Positions 1 to 9,367 are shown, counted from the stretch's first letter. The stretch: 64,000 bases of DNA from Streptomyces sp. NBC_01707 (GCF_041438805.1 NZ_CP109190.1:5580001-5644000), one strand, 5' to 3'. The notes: generated by a model not told the origin, from the sequence alone. Made by a program: numbers and translations.

Positions 1-2
1 CC

Positions 3-86
3 AAGCAGCCCGGCTGCCAGAAGCCGAAGGCTTCGGTCGCGCCGACCGCTCCCGCGCCGTCCGCCTCGCCCAGCAAGAAGTCGTAA
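3..86 (+). CDS. C-terminal end of an unidentified protein (5' part outside window)
   Basis: An open frame enters from the left edge and ends with TAA at 84-86. The visible 27 residues are rich in Ala, Pro, Ser and Lys and finish in Ser-Lys-Lys-Ser, typical of a flexible tail. One Cys is present near the start. Nothing in this piece identifies a family. A strong hairpin follows 15 nt after the stop, which supports this being the true 3' end of a gene. Confidence 0.5.
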   Translation, partial: KQPGCQKPKASVAPTAPAPSASPSKKS

Positions 87-100
87 CCGGCAGCCGTACG

Positions 101-135
101 ACCGGCCCGGCGGCCCAGGTGGCTGCCGGGCCGGT
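101..135 (+). terminator. Intrinsic-type hairpin terminator
   Basis: Two 15-nt arms (101-115 and 121-135) pair completely apart from one G-U wobble around a 5-nt loop. It sits just after the stop codon at 86 and before the methyltransferase gene. There is no U tract, which is common for terminators in high-GC actinobacteria. Confidence 0.7.
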
Positions 136-168
136 GCCGTTGTCGGCGGGAGCGGCCACAATGGGCGG

Positions 169-1677
169 GTGAGTACGACCAGCCTCCCCGCGCCCGACCG
201 TTCACCCCGGCTCCGCGAAGCCCTGCTTGCCGCCGCCTTCACCGCCGATGGGCTCCTCGACCTGCTCGGCGCGCCCGCCTATGCCGCGCTCGCCCGCAGT
301 GAGACGGTTCCGGCGCTCCGCGCCACCCGAGGTGACGCCCCGCTCGACACGCTGGTGCGGCTCTTCCTGCTTCAGCGCCCCGTTCCGTACGAGCGGGCCC
401 GGGCCGCGCTCCCGCTGGCCGAGTGCATCGAGGACGGCTGGGTGGTTCAGGAGGGCGACGAGGTACGGGCCACCGTCGATGTGCGGCCGTACAGCGGGCC
501 CGAGGACCAGGACTGGTTCATCGTCTCCGACCTGGGCTGCGCCGTCGGCGGCGCGGGTGGCATCGGTTCGCACGAGGAGGGGGTGGTCCTGGGGGTCGGC
601 GGGGCATCCACCACGCTCGCCGGAATCACCGTGCGCAAGCCGGTCGGCTCCGCGCTCGACCTCGGTACGGGCTCCGGCATCCAGGCGCTGCACGCCTCGC
701 AGCACGCCACCCGGGTCACGGCCACGGACCTCAACCCCCGAGCCCTCGTCTTCACCCGGTTGACTCTCGCCCTGTCCGGTACCACCCCGGCCGACCTGCG
801 CGAGGGTTCTCTCTTCGAGCCGGTCGGCACCGATACGTACGACCTGATCGTCTCCAACCCGCCGTTCGTCATCTCGCCCGGTGCCCGCCTGACTTATCGC
901 GACGGCGGCATGGGCGGCGACGACCTGTGCCGGACGCTGGTGCAGCAGGCCGGCGACCGGTTGAACGAAGGGGGTTACGCACACTTCCTCGCGAACTGGC
1001 AGCACGTCGAAGGCGAGGAGTGGCAGGACCGGCTGCGTTCCTGGGTGCCGCGCGGCTGCGACGCCTGGATCGTCCAGCGGGAGACACAGGACATCACGCA
1101 GTACGCGGAGCTGTGGCTGCGCGACAGCGGCGACCACCGTACGGACCCCGCGCAGTACGCCGCGCGGTACGACGCCTGGCTGGACGAGTTCGAGGCCCGC
1201 AAGACGAAGGGTGTCGGCTTCGGCTGGATCACCCTGCGGAAGTCGCAATCGGCCGCGGAGAACCCGTCGATCGTGATCGAGGAGTGGCCGCATCCGGTGG
1301 AGCAGCCGCTCGGCGAGGCGGTGGAGGCCCACTTCGCGCGCCAGGACTACCTGCGGCTCCACGACGACGCGGCTCTCCTCGCCGATCACTTCACGCTGGC
1401 GCTGGAGGTGATGCAGGAGCAGGTCGGGCTGCCCGGCGCGGAGGACCCCGAGCATGTGGTGCTGCGTCAGAACCGCGGCATGCGGCGTGCGACGAAGGTC
1501 GACTCGGTCGGCGCGGGCTTCGCGGGCGTCTGTGACGGGACACTGCCCGCTGGCCGGATCCTGGACGCGATCGCCCAGTTGATGAACGAGGACCCTGTGC
1601 TGCTGCGCGACCGCACTCCGCAGGCGATCCGCCTGCTGGTGGGGGAAGGGTTCCTGGAACCGGCGGGGCAGGCCTGA
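169..1677 (+). CDS. SAM-dependent methyltransferase, N5-glutamine/small-molecule MTase fold (DUF7059-MTS type)
   Basis: The 502-residue protein has an N-terminal helical domain, a Rossmann methyltransferase core, and a C-terminal extension. The core shows SAM motif I (LDLGTGSG, around residues 163-170) and the NPPF motif at about 230-233, which in this superfamily holds a planar amide or amine next to the methyl donor. That pattern is shared with HemK/PrmC and with RNA N-methylases, so the substrate could be a protein glutamine, RNA or a small molecule; I cannot tell which. The GTG start has no Shine-Dalgarno sequence, but a CACAAT hexamer lies 6 nt before it (157-162), suggesting a leaderless transcript. 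The regulator gene follows after 64 nt on the same strand. Confidence 0.85.
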   Translation: MSTTSLPAPDRSPRLREALLAAAFTADGLLDLLGAPAYAALARSETVPALRATRGDAPLDTLVRLFLLQRPVPYERARAALPLAECIEDGWVVQEGDEVRATVDVRPYSGPEDQDWFIVSDLGCAVGGAGGIGSHEEGVVLGVGGASTTLAGITVRKPVGSALDLGTGSGIQALHASQHATRVTATDLNPRALVFTRLTLALSGTTPADLREGSLFEPVGTDTYDLIVSNPPFVISPGARLTYRDGGMGGDDLCRTLVQQAGDRLNEGGYAHFLANWQHVEGEEWQDRLRSWVPRGCDAWIVQRETQDITQYAELWLRDSGDHRTDPAQYAARYDAWLDEFEARKTKGVGFGWITLRKSQSAAENPSIVIEEWPHPVEQPLGEAVEAHFARQDYLRLHDDAALLADHFTLALEVMQEQVGLPGAEDPEHVVLRQNRGMRRATKVDSVGAGFAGVCDGTLPAGRILDAIAQLMNEDPVLLRDRTPQAIRLLVGEGFLEPAGQA

Positions 1678-1741
1678 TCGGTGCTGTGCACGTCGACGGG
1701 CGCGGAGATCCTATGAGGCCGGAGGGGACAGTGGAGGCGCG

Positions 1742-2749
1742 GTGATCCGGATCGAGCTGGACGAAGCGACGCTCGGCGCGACCCGGATCGCCATCAGCCC
1801 GCTGTGGGACGCCTTCTGCAGCCTGCATCTGGCCCGGCCGCACCGCACGCCCTCCTGGCCGTACGAGGAGTGGGCCGTACGGGCCCGTGAGGTGCTGCGT
1901 GAGGACGACCGGACCGCGGCACTGCAGCTGCTGGTCGACGGCCCGGCGAACTTCCCGGACTTCCTGCTTCCCCTTCCGGTCGGGGCCTCGTCCGTCGAGA
2001 CGGAGCTGGACACCATCCGGGCGACGCCGCCCGAGGTCGTGCGGGCCGGGGTCGAGGAGCACTATCCGGGGCTGGAGGACCACCCCCGGATCCGCCCCTA
2101 CCTGGACGATCCCGAGGCGGCCTGCGTCGCACTCGCCGATGCGTATCTGGCGTACTGGGAAGGCGCACTGGAGCAGCAGTGGCCGACCATGCGCCGTCTG
2201 GTCGAGGACGAAGTTCTCATCCGTGCCCGGACCTTCGCGACCGAAGGGATCGACGCGCTCTTCGCCGGGCTGGAGGCACGGGCCAAGTGGACGCCGCCCG
2301 TCCTTGAGCTGACGAAGCACATCGACGCCGAGTACCGGGCGGGCGAGCGGCGGCTGCTGCTCGTGCCGCTCGTCTTCGCCGAGGGTTGCCGGCTCTACTC
2401 CACCGACGACCCCGAGGTCCTCGCCGTCTCCTTCCAGGCCCGGGGCACGGGGGCGCTGCGCGAGCGGGCCGCGACCGGGCCGGAGGCCACCGACCGGCTC
2501 GGTGTGCTGCTCGGACGGGGCCGGGCATCGGTGCTGCGCCAGCTCGGCGGGCCGCTCACCACGGCAGGGATAGCCGACCGGCTCGGCCTCGCACCGAGCA
2601 CGGTCTCGGAACATCTGTCCGTCCTCGCCGACGCCGACGTCGTCACCCGTCACCGGGTCGGACGCAGCGTCTACTACCAGCTCACCGACACCGGCCGGGC
2701 CCTGCTCGCGCTGCTGTCGGGCGAGGACGTGCTGCGCGCCGTGTCCTGA
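1742..2749 (+). CDS. ArsR-like winged-helix regulator with N-terminal DUF5937-type domain
   Basis: A 335-residue protein. The N-terminal two thirds resemble the DUF5937 region often found before an ArsR-type winged helix in actinobacteria. The C-terminal winged helix lies at about residues 264-320, with recognition helix APSTVSEHLSVL and a wing rich in Arg (RHRVGRSVYYQL). No metal-binding Cys pair is visible, so it is probably not a metal sensor. GGAGG sits 8 nt before the GTG start. The ABC exporter genes start 88 nt downstream in the same direction, so control of that exporter is the natural inference. Confidence 0.8.
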   Translation: MIRIELDEATLGATRIAISPLWDAFCSLHLARPHRTPSWPYEEWAVRAREVLREDDRTAALQLLVDGPANFPDFLLPLPVGASSVETELDTIRATPPEVVRAGVEEHYPGLEDHPRIRPYLDDPEAACVALADAYLAYWEGALEQQWPTMRRLVEDEVLIRARTFATEGIDALFAGLEARAKWTPPVLELTKHIDAEYRAGERRLLLVPLVFAEGCRLYSTDDPEVLAVSFQARGTGALRERAATGPEATDRLGVLLGRGRASVLRQLGGPLTTAGIADRLGLAPSTVSEHLSVLADADVVTRHRVGRSVYYQLTDTGRALLALLSGEDVLRAVS

Positions 2750-2837
2750 CCGGACCACCGGACCAGGACGCGAACGACGATTCGGCAGCCACCGAATTGA
2801 TGGCGGGTGCGGTACGGGCGGGCCTAGCGTCCCCGCC

Positions 2838-3923
2838 ATGCTTGCGATCGAGGCGAGGAATCTCCGCCGCACCTACACCAGCCGCACCGGCCTTCTGCGC
2901 CCCCGCCGCACCGCGACCGAGGCCGTGCGCGGCGTCAGTTTCGAGGTTGCGCGCGGCGAGCTGTTCGGACTGCTCGGCCCCAACGGGGCGGGCAAGACCA
3001 CGACCATCAAGATGCTCAACACCCTGCTGCTGCCCACCTCCGGCACGGCTCGTGTCCTCGGCCATGACGTGGCGTCCGACCCCGTGGCCGTACGCCGCAG
3101 GATCGGTTACGTCTTCGGTGGCGACCGGGGCCTGTACGACCGGCTCTCCGCTCTCGACAACCTGCGCTACTTCGCCGAGCTGTACGGGGTCGAGCCACGC
3201 GAGCAGAAACGCCGGATCGCCGAACTCCTCGACCTGGTCGGCCTGGCCGGCCGGGAGAGGGAACGTGTCGAGGGCTACTCGCGCGGGATGAGGCAGCGTC
3301 TGCACATCGCCCGTGGTCTGCTGCACAGGCCCGATGTCCTCTTCCTCGACGAGCCGTCCATCGGTGTCGACCCGGTGGCGGCGCGCGATCTGCGCCGTAC
3401 GGTCGCCGATCTGCGGACCGGTGGCACCACTGTTCTGCTCACCACCCATTACATGGCCGAGGCCGACGAGTTGTGCGACCGGATCGCGGTGATCGCGGGT
3501 GGCACGATCCGGGCGCTCGGCACCCCGGACCGGCTCAAGTCCCGGGTGCAGGAGCGCGACATCCTGGAGATCGAGGCGTACGGGGCTGCCGACGAGCACC
3601 TCGACCGCATCCGCGAACTGCCGGAAGTGCGCGGGGTGGCGGCCGAGGACCGGGGTGGCCGGCAGGCCGTCATGGTGCAGACGGAACGCGGGGCGGAGTT
3701 GCACGCACAGGTCCTGGCGGCGCTCGACGGGATCCGGATCGGACGGGTCGTCACCCGTGAACCCACCCTGGAGGACGCGTACATCGCGATCGTCGAAGAG
3801 GCCGAGCAGGCCGAGGTGGCGGGGATCGGTACGGCCGGTGGCGCGGACACCGGTACGGACGGCGGCGCGGGCGACGACTCCCGCGCCGCGACGGCCGGCC
3901 GGTCCGAGGAGGCCGCGGTATGA
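2838..3923 (+). CDS. ABC transporter ATP-binding protein, DrrA type
   Basis: A 361-residue ATPase with Walker A GPNGAGKT at about 47-54, signature SRGMRQRL, Walker B with LFLDEPS near 170, and the H-loop in TTHYMAEADEL. The C-terminal third matches the DrrA/DUF4162 extension. An Ala/Gly/Thr/Asp-rich tail of about 45 residues follows and looks disordered. It would power export of a hydrophobic drug or lipid through the two downstream permeases. Its stop overlaps the next start by 4 nt (ATGA), a sign of translational coupling. A TAGCGT hexamer lies 7 nt before the ATG, consistent with leaderless transcription. Confidence 0.9.
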   Translation: MLAIEARNLRRTYTSRTGLLRPRRTATEAVRGVSFEVARGELFGLLGPNGAGKTTTIKMLNTLLLPTSGTARVLGHDVASDPVAVRRRIGYVFGGDRGLYDRLSALDNLRYFAELYGVEPREQKRRIAELLDLVGLAGRERERVEGYSRGMRQRLHIARGLLHRPDVLFLDEPSIGVDPVAARDLRRTVADLRTGGTTVLLTTHYMAEADELCDRIAVIAGGTIRALGTPDRLKSRVQERDILEIEAYGAADEHLDRIRELPEVRGVAAEDRGGRQAVMVQTERGAELHAQVLAALDGIRIGRVVTREPTLEDAYIAIVEEAEQAEVAGIGTAGGADTGTDGGAGDDSRAATAGRSEEAAV

Positions 3924-4711
3924 CCGTGTCGCGGGCCCTTCGCCTGACCGTCGTCGGAGTGCGGACCCATGTCTCGTACATGAGCCGCTCACCGCTCGAA
4001 ATCACCTTCGCCGTCCTCGTACCCCTGGTGTACGCGACGCTCGCCGTCTACCTCTTCCGTGCCGCCGACGACCCCGACGGGCTGCTCACCGCGGCTGTCG
4101 GCGCGGGCCTGATGGGCATCTGGTCCTCGGTGCTCTTCGGGTCGGGCGGAGCCGTACAGAACCAGCGCTGGCTCGGAACTCTGGAGACGCTGGTCAGCTC
4201 GCCCACACCGCTCTCCCTCGTCCTTCTGCCCATCACCCTGGCCACGGCCGTCATCGGTACGTACGCCATGGGCGCGACCGTGCTCTGGGGCGCCGTGCTC
4301 TTCGACGTGCCCCTCGACTTCGCGCACCCGCTGCTCTTTCTGGTCGCCGTACCGGTGTGCGTCCTGTCGCTCGGGATGATGGGGCTGCTGCTCGCCGCCA
4401 CGTTCGTCCTGCTGCGCAATGCCAACGCGCTCGCCAACCCGCTGGACGCGCCCGTGTGGCTGCTGTCCGGGCTGCTCGTGCCCGTCACCGTGCTCCCGGA
4501 CTGGACGCGTCCGGTCTCCTGGTTGCTGCCGACCACTTGGGGTTCGCGGGCCGTGCACGCGGCGACATCCGGTGGTGCGGCCGTCGGTGAGGTACTGACC
4601 CCGATGATCGTCGCCCTCGCCCTCGGCGCGGTCTACGCGCTGGTTGCCGTGCTCGTCCTGGGGCGGGTCGAACTCCGTGCGCGGGCCGCTGCCACCCTCT
4701 CCCTCGCCTGA
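3920..4711 (+). CDS. ABC-2 type transporter permease
   Basis: A 263-residue protein with about six hydrophobic segments and the ABC-2 membrane fold. The start overlaps the ATPase stop (ATGA). It and the next gene (4731-5546) are both ABC-2 permeases, so the transporter is probably a heterodimer of permeases with an ATPase dimer. Substrate is unknown; relatives export anthracyclines and other hydrophobic compounds. Confidence 0.85.
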   Translation: MTVSRALRLTVVGVRTHVSYMSRSPLEITFAVLVPLVYATLAVYLFRAADDPDGLLTAAVGAGLMGIWSSVLFGSGGAVQNQRWLGTLETLVSSPTPLSLVLLPITLATAVIGTYAMGATVLWGAVLFDVPLDFAHPLLFLVAVPVCVLSLGMMGLLLAATFVLLRNANALANPLDAPVWLLSGLLVPVTVLPDWTRPVSWLLPTTWGSRAVHAATSGGAAVGEVLTPMIVALALGAVYALVAVLVLGRVELRARAAATLSLA

Positions 4712-4730
4712 AGCCCAGGAGTTTCGCCGC

Positions 4731-5546
4731 ATGTTCCACCGGATTCCCCACCTCGCTCGACGCATCGTCCGCACGCTGCGACTCGTCGTGATCGGGGGTG
4801 CCCTCTCGTACCGGGCACTTTTCAACTGGACGACGCCGCCCATGTTCATCGGCACGTTGCTGGTCGGCCCGCTGCTGCAGCTGCTGTTCTTCGTCTTCCT
4901 CGGGCGAGAGCTGGGTGTCGCCGACGACCGCTTCTACCTGCTGGGCAACGCCGTTGTCGCCGCCTCCACGGCCTGCGTCTACGGCGGCACCATGGCCATC
5001 GCCAACGAGCGCCGCTACGGGACCCTCGGAGCGGTGTTGCTGAGCCCTCGGCACCGGGCTCCGCTCTGGTTCGGGCGCGCTCTGCCGTATGTACTGAACG
5101 GCCTCCTCATCAGCGTTTTCACGCTCACAGCCGCCTGCCTCCTGCTCGGACTACAGGTTCCGGTTGGCTCGCTGCCCGGTCTCGGGGCAGTGTTCGTCGC
5201 GGCCGCGGCCGGATGCTCCGCGTTCGGGCTCGCCCTGGGGGCGCTCGGGCTGCGTTTCCGCGATGTGTTCCTGGTGTCCAACGTGGCGAGTTCCGTACTC
5301 CTTCTGCTCACCGGGGCCAATGTGCCGCGCGAGACCCTGCCGGGATGGATGCGGACCTTCGGGGACGTACTCCCGCTGACTCACGCCGCCGAGGCCGCCC
5401 GGCAGTTGTCCGCGGGGGGTGGGCTCGACCGGGGGCGGCTGGGTGCCGAGGTGGCGACGGGGGCCGGGTATGCGGTGCTCGCCGTCGTTCTGCTGGCGCT
5501 CTTCGAACGAGGCAGCAGGCGACGCGCGACGCTCGATGTGATGTGA
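4731..5546 (+). CDS. ABC-2 type transporter permease, second subunit
   Basis: A 271-residue ABC-2 permease with about six membrane spans. An in-frame ATG at 4644 lies inside the previous gene; the ATG at 4731 is preferred because AGGAG stands 9-10 nt before it and the protein then begins with a normal cytoplasmic N-terminus rich in Arg and His. The gap to the upstream permease stop is 19 nt, so all three ABC genes should be one transcript. The C-terminal segment ends in basic residues, as expected for an inside tail. Confidence 0.85.
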   Translation: MFHRIPHLARRIVRTLRLVVIGGALSYRALFNWTTPPMFIGTLLVGPLLQLLFFVFLGRELGVADDRFYLLGNAVVAASTACVYGGTMAIANERRYGTLGAVLLSPRHRAPLWFGRALPYVLNGLLISVFTLTAACLLLGLQVPVGSLPGLGAVFVAAAAGCSAFGLALGALGLRFRDVFLVSNVASSVLLLLTGANVPRETLPGWMRTFGDVLPLTHAAEAARQLSAGGGLDRGRLGAEVATGAGYAVLAVVLLALFERGSRRRATLDVM

Positions 5547-5585
5547 ATCCGGCCATCGCGGACGGCCGTCACGCACGGCCGCGAC

Positions 5586-5646
5586 GCACGCCCGTCGGGT
5601 GAGGCCCCGGCGCCGACCGTTGCCCGGGCGCACCCGACGGGCGTGC
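5586..5646 (+). repeat. Perfect 16-bp inverted repeat, probable terminator
   Basis: Arms at 5586-5601 and 5631-5646 are perfectly complementary (GCACGCCCGTCGGGTG and its complement) around a 29-nt GC-rich spacer. It lies 40 nt after the last ABC-2 permease and ahead of the small membrane protein gene. It has no U tract. A transcription end of the exporter operon is the simplest reading; a protein-binding site is possible. Confidence 0.5.
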
Positions 5647-5790
5647 ACGACGGCCACCGCCACGGGACGCGGTGCTGGAGTTCACCCGGGGTTCGTGTCC
5701 ACGACGCCCGTGCGTGGCAGCCTCCCCTGGCGAGGCGACTCGACGCGGGCACAGGCTCCGCGCCGGACGCAGGCAGAGAGGCGTACGGAC

Positions 5791-5988
5791 ATGGAGAGCG
5801 GACCTGCGGTCTTCGCCGGGACGGCGTTCGCGCTGTTCGGGGCCGCGCTGCTGGTGTGGACGGGGGCGCGCATCGTCCATCGTGCGCCGGTCGCGCACGG
5901 GGTGAGCCCCGTCGTCTCCACCGCACTCGCCACTTTGTTCGGCGTACTTTTCCTCGTCCTCGGCGTGTGGTGCTTCACTCACATCTGA
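5791..5988 (+). CDS. Small membrane protein, two predicted transmembrane helices
   Basis: A 65-residue protein made of two hydrophobic helices (about 6-28 and 41-63) joined by a short basic loop (RIVHRAPVAHG), which puts both termini outside if the positive-inside rule holds. AGAGAGG lies 9 nt before the ATG. A longer frame upstream exists but has the composition of a shadow reading frame. It does not match a family I recognise. It stands alone between the exporter operon and topA. Confidence 0.6.
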   Translation: MESGPAVFAGTAFALFGAALLVWTGARIVHRAPVAHGVSPVVSTALATLFGVLFLVLGVWCFTHI

Positions 5989-6226
5989 TCCATTCCCCGG
6001 TCCGGCGTCACCGGGCTCCCACCACCTCGCCGACCGTGCCGCCACCGGGTCCGGACCCGCGAACACGCCCGGCTGCGCCGCCTCTCTCCCTTGGTGATCA
6101 CAACGCGGCCACCGGGCCCCGAAACCCGCAGGCAGCGACCGTGCGCACCGCGTAACGGGCACTCCGGGCGGCAGGAATGGCGGAAGTCGGGTTACCGTTC
6201 GAGTGGCCGTTGCGGGCTTTTGCCGT

Positions 6227-6251
6227 TTGACACGGGGGCGGGTTGTACCGT
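6227..6251 (+). promoter_or_regulatory. Candidate topA promoter in a 347-bp leader region
   Basis: The stretch 5989-6335 has no supported gene. It holds a consensus -35 (TTGACA, 6227-6232), but the nearest -10-like hexamers are badly spaced: TACCGT after 13 nt or CACACT (6252-6257) after 19 nt. Streptomyces topA transcription is known to respond to supercoiling, and non-optimal spacing is one way to achieve that; applying this here is inference. GGAGAG at 6320-6325 is the likely ribosome site. Confidence 0.35.
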
Positions 6252-6335
6252 CACACTCCGCAGCGACAGCACCGTCGGCAGCGCCATCGCGCTGCCCGGA
6301 TGCCCACCGAGTGTCGACCGGAGAGAAGAGCGAAG

Positions 6336-9191
6336 TTGTCCCCGACCAGCGAGACCGCACAGGGCGGCCGCCGACTCGTCATCGTCGAGTCGCCTGCCAA
6401 GGCGAAGACGATCAAGGGCTACCTCGGCCCCGGATACGTCGTCGAGGCGAGCGTCGGGCACATCCGTGACCTGCCGAACGGTGCCGCAGAGGTGCCGGAC
6501 GAGTACACCGGCGAGGTCCGTCGGCTCGGCGTCGACGTCGAGCATGACTTCCAGCCCGTCTACGTCGTCAACGCGGACAAGAAGGCGCAGGTCAGGAAGC
6601 TCAAGCAGCTGCTGGCCGAGTCCGACGAACTCTTCCTCGCCACCGATGAGGACCGCGAGGGCGAAGCCATCGCGTGGCACCTGCAGGAAGTGCTCAAGCC
6701 GAAGGTCCCGGTCCACCGGATGGTCTTCCACGAGATCACCAAGGACGCGATCCGGGAGGCGGTGGCCAACCCGCGCGAGCTCAATCAGCGCATGGTCGAC
6801 GCCCAGGAGACCCGCCGTATCCTCGACCGCCTCTACGGCTACGAGGTCTCGCCGGTCCTGTGGAAGAAGGTCATGCCGCGACTGTCGGCCGGTCGCGTCC
6901 AGTCCGTCGCCACGCGCCTCGTCGTCGAGCGGGAGCGCGAGCGCATCGCCTTCCGCTCCGCCGAGTACTGGGACCTGACCGGCACGTTCGCCACCGGCCG
7001 AACCGGTGACGCCTCCGACCCGTCGACGCTGACCGCCCGCCTGAGCGCGGTCGACGGTCGCCGCATCGCCCAGGGTCGCGACTTCGGTCCGGACGGGCAG
7101 CTCAAGTCCGGCTCCGGCCAGGTGCTGCACCTGGACGAGACGAACGCACGGGCCCTGGCCGCCGCGCTCGCCGACTCCGCGTTCGCCGTACGGTCCGTCG
7201 AGTCGAAGCCGTACCGTCGCTCCCCGTACGCCCCGTTCCGTACGACGACCCTCCAGCAGGAGGCGAGCCGCAAGCTGGGCTTCGGAGCCAAGGCCACCAT
7301 GCAGGTCGCGCAGAAGCTGTACGAGAACGGCTTCATCACCTACATGCGTACCGACTCCACGACCCTCTCCGACACCGCGATCTCCGCGGCAAGGGCGCAG
7401 GTCACGCAGTTGTACGGCGCCGACTACCTGCCGGAGAAGCCGCGTACGTACGCCGGGAAGGTCAAGAACGCGCAGGAGGCGCACGAGGCGATTCGTCCCT
7501 CCGGCGACCGCTTCCGCACACCCGCCGAGACCGGCCTGACCGGCGACCAGTTCCGGCTCTACGAGCTGATCTGGAAGCGGACCGTCGCCTCCCAGATGAA
7601 GGACGCGGTCGGCAACTCGGTCACCGTGAAGATCGGTGGCCGGGCGAGCGACGGCCGGGACGCCGAGTTCTCCGCGTCCGGCAAGACGATCACCTTCCAC
7701 GGCTTCATGAAGGCGTACGTCGAAGGCGCCGACGACCCGAACGCCGAGCTCGACGACCGTGAGCGGCGGCTGCCGCAGGTCGCCGAGGGCGACGCGCTGT
7801 CCGCCGAGGAGATCTCGGCCGACGGACACGCGACCAAGCCGCCGGCCCGCTACACCGAGGCCTCGCTGGTCAAGGAGCTGGAAGAGCGCGAGATCGGCCG
7901 TCCGTCGACGTACGCCTCGATCATCGGCACCATCCTCGACCGCGGCTATGTCTTCAAGAAGGGCACGGCGCTCGTCCCGTCGTTCCTCTCCTTCGCCGTG
8001 GTCAACCTGCTGGAGAAGCACTTCGGCCGGCTCGTCGACTACGACTTCACCGCCCGGATGGAGGACGACCTCGACCGCATCGCGCGGGGCGAGGCCCAGT
8101 CCGTGCCGTGGCTGAGGCGCTTCTACTTCGGCGAGGGCGACGACGTCGTCAGCGGCGCGGCCTCCGCCGCGGGCAACGGCGACGGCGACCACCTCGGCGG
8201 TCTGAAGGAGCTCGTCACCGACCTCGGCGCGATCGACGCCAGGGAGATCTCCTCCTTCCCCGTCGGCAACGACATCACGCTCCGCGTCGGGCGGTACGGC
8301 CCGTACATCGAGCGCGGTGAGAAGGATGCCGAGGGCCATCAGCGCGCGGATGTGCCGGAGGACCTGGCACCCGACGAGCTGTCCGTCGACCACGCGGAGG
8401 AGCTGCTGGCCAAGCCGAGCGGCGACTACGAGCTCGGCGCGGACCCGGTCAGCGGGAACCAGATCATCGCGAAGGACGGCCGGTACGGCCCGTACGTCAC
8501 CGAGGTGCTGCCCGAGGGCACGCCGAAGACCGGCAAGAACGCGGTGAAGCCGCGGACCGCGTCGCTCTTCAAGTCGATGTCGCTGGACACGGTGACGCTG
8601 GCCGACGCGCTCAGGCTGATGTCGCTGCCGCGGGTCGTCGGCGAGGACGCGGAGGGCGTCGAGATCACCGCGCAGAACGGCCGCTACGGTCCGTACCTGA
8701 AGAAGGGCACGGATTCGCGTTCGCTCACCTCCGAGGATCAGCTCTTCGACATCACGCTCGAAGAGGCCCTCGCGATCTACGCCCAGCCGAAGCAGCGCGG
8801 ACGGGCCGCCGCCAAGCCGCCGCTGAAGGAGCTGGGCACCGACCCGGTGAGCGGTGCTCCGGTCGTCGTGAAGGACGGGCGCTTCGGTGCGTACGTCACC
8901 GACGGCGAGACGAATGCGACGCTGCGCACCGACGACAGCGTCGAGGAGATCACGCCGGAGCGCGGCTACGAGCTCCTCGCGGAGAAGCGCGCCAAGGGAC
9001 CCGCCAAGAAGAAGACGGCGAAGAAGGCCCCGGCGAAGAAGACGGCCGCGAAGAAGGCGACGGCGAAGAAGACGACGGCGACGGCGGCCAAGAAGACCGC
9101 GGCGAAGAAGACGACGACCGCAAAGAAGGCGACGACGGCGAAGAAGGCCGTGGCCAAGAAGGCGACTGCGACGTCCCCCGCCGAGGACTGA
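6336..9191 (+). CDS. topA: DNA topoisomerase I
   Basis: Type IA topoisomerase that relaxes negative supercoils by a single-strand break. The TTG at 6336 is chosen because it gives the usual actinobacterial N-terminus (SPTSETAQGGRRLVIVESP) and follows GGAGAG; upstream in-frame codons look non-coding. The 951-residue protein has an N-terminal Toprim domain with the acidic DEDREGE motif, the catalytic Tyr at about residue 336 in YMRTDST, and four C-terminal repeats built around GRYGPY/GRFGAY. It ends in a long Lys/Ala/Thr tail (about residue 888 onward). I see no Cys at all, so the zinc fingers of the E. coli enzyme are absent. The Lys tail is a known Streptomyces/mycobacterial feature linked to processivity. 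Confidence 0.97.
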   Translation: MSPTSETAQGGRRLVIVESPAKAKTIKGYLGPGYVVEASVGHIRDLPNGAAEVPDEYTGEVRRLGVDVEHDFQPVYVVNADKKAQVRKLKQLLAESDELFLATDEDREGEAIAWHLQEVLKPKVPVHRMVFHEITKDAIREAVANPRELNQRMVDAQETRRILDRLYGYEVSPVLWKKVMPRLSAGRVQSVATRLVVERERERIAFRSAEYWDLTGTFATGRTGDASDPSTLTARLSAVDGRRIAQGRDFGPDGQLKSGSGQVLHLDETNARALAAALADSAFAVRSVESKPYRRSPYAPFRTTTLQQEASRKLGFGAKATMQVAQKLYENGFITYMRTDSTTLSDTAISAARAQVTQLYGADYLPEKPRTYAGKVKNAQEAHEAIRPSGDRFRTPAETGLTGDQFRLYELIWKRTVASQMKDAVGNSVTVKIGGRASDGRDAEFSASGKTITFHGFMKAYVEGADDPNAELDDRERRLPQVAEGDALSAEEISADGHATKPPARYTEASLVKELEEREIGRPSTYASIIGTILDRGYVFKKGTALVPSFLSFAVVNLLEKHFGRLVDYDFTARMEDDLDRIARGEAQSVPWLRRFYFGEGDDVVSGAASAAGNGDGDHLGGLKELVTDLGAIDAREISSFPVGNDITLRVGRYGPYIERGEKDAEGHQRADVPEDLAPDELSVDHAEELLAKPSGDYELGADPVSGNQIIAKDGRYGPYVTEVLPEGTPKTGKNAVKPRTASLFKSMSLDTVTLADALRLMSLPRVVGEDAEGVEITAQNGRYGPYLKKGTDSRSLTSEDQLFDITLEEALAIYAQPKQRGRAAAKPPLKELGTDPVSGAPVVVKDGRFGAYVTDGETNATLRTDDSVEEITPERGYELLAEKRAKGPAKKKTAKKAPAKKTAAKKATAKKTTATAAKKTAAKKTTTAKKATTAKKAVAKKATATSPAED

Positions 9192-9228
9192 CGACACTCG
9201 GCTGACGGCCGAGCACGCGTGAGCGCCG

Positions 9229-9267
9229 GGGCCCGGCACCTCTTAAGGTGCCGGGCCCTGCGTTTTT
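9229..9267 (+). terminator. Strong intrinsic terminator after topA
   Basis: A perfect 13-bp GC-rich stem (9229-9241 with 9246-9258), a CTTA loop and a TGCGTTTTT tail. It lies 37 nt after the topA stop and is a textbook rho-independent terminator. Confidence 0.92.
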
Positions 9268-9367
9268 CGGTGGGGGAGAGCCCGCCGCAGGCACTCGAAC
9301 ACCGCCCCGCCCCGTGCCCGGCGCCCATATGTTCGGATGGGGCCACCGGCGACCGCACCGCTCCGGA

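Noticed and set aside
6192..9239. Long leftward open frame opposite topA
   Set aside because: Composition (Arg, Leu, Gly, Val in monotonous runs) is that of an antisense shadow in high-GC DNA; topA on the other strand is certain.
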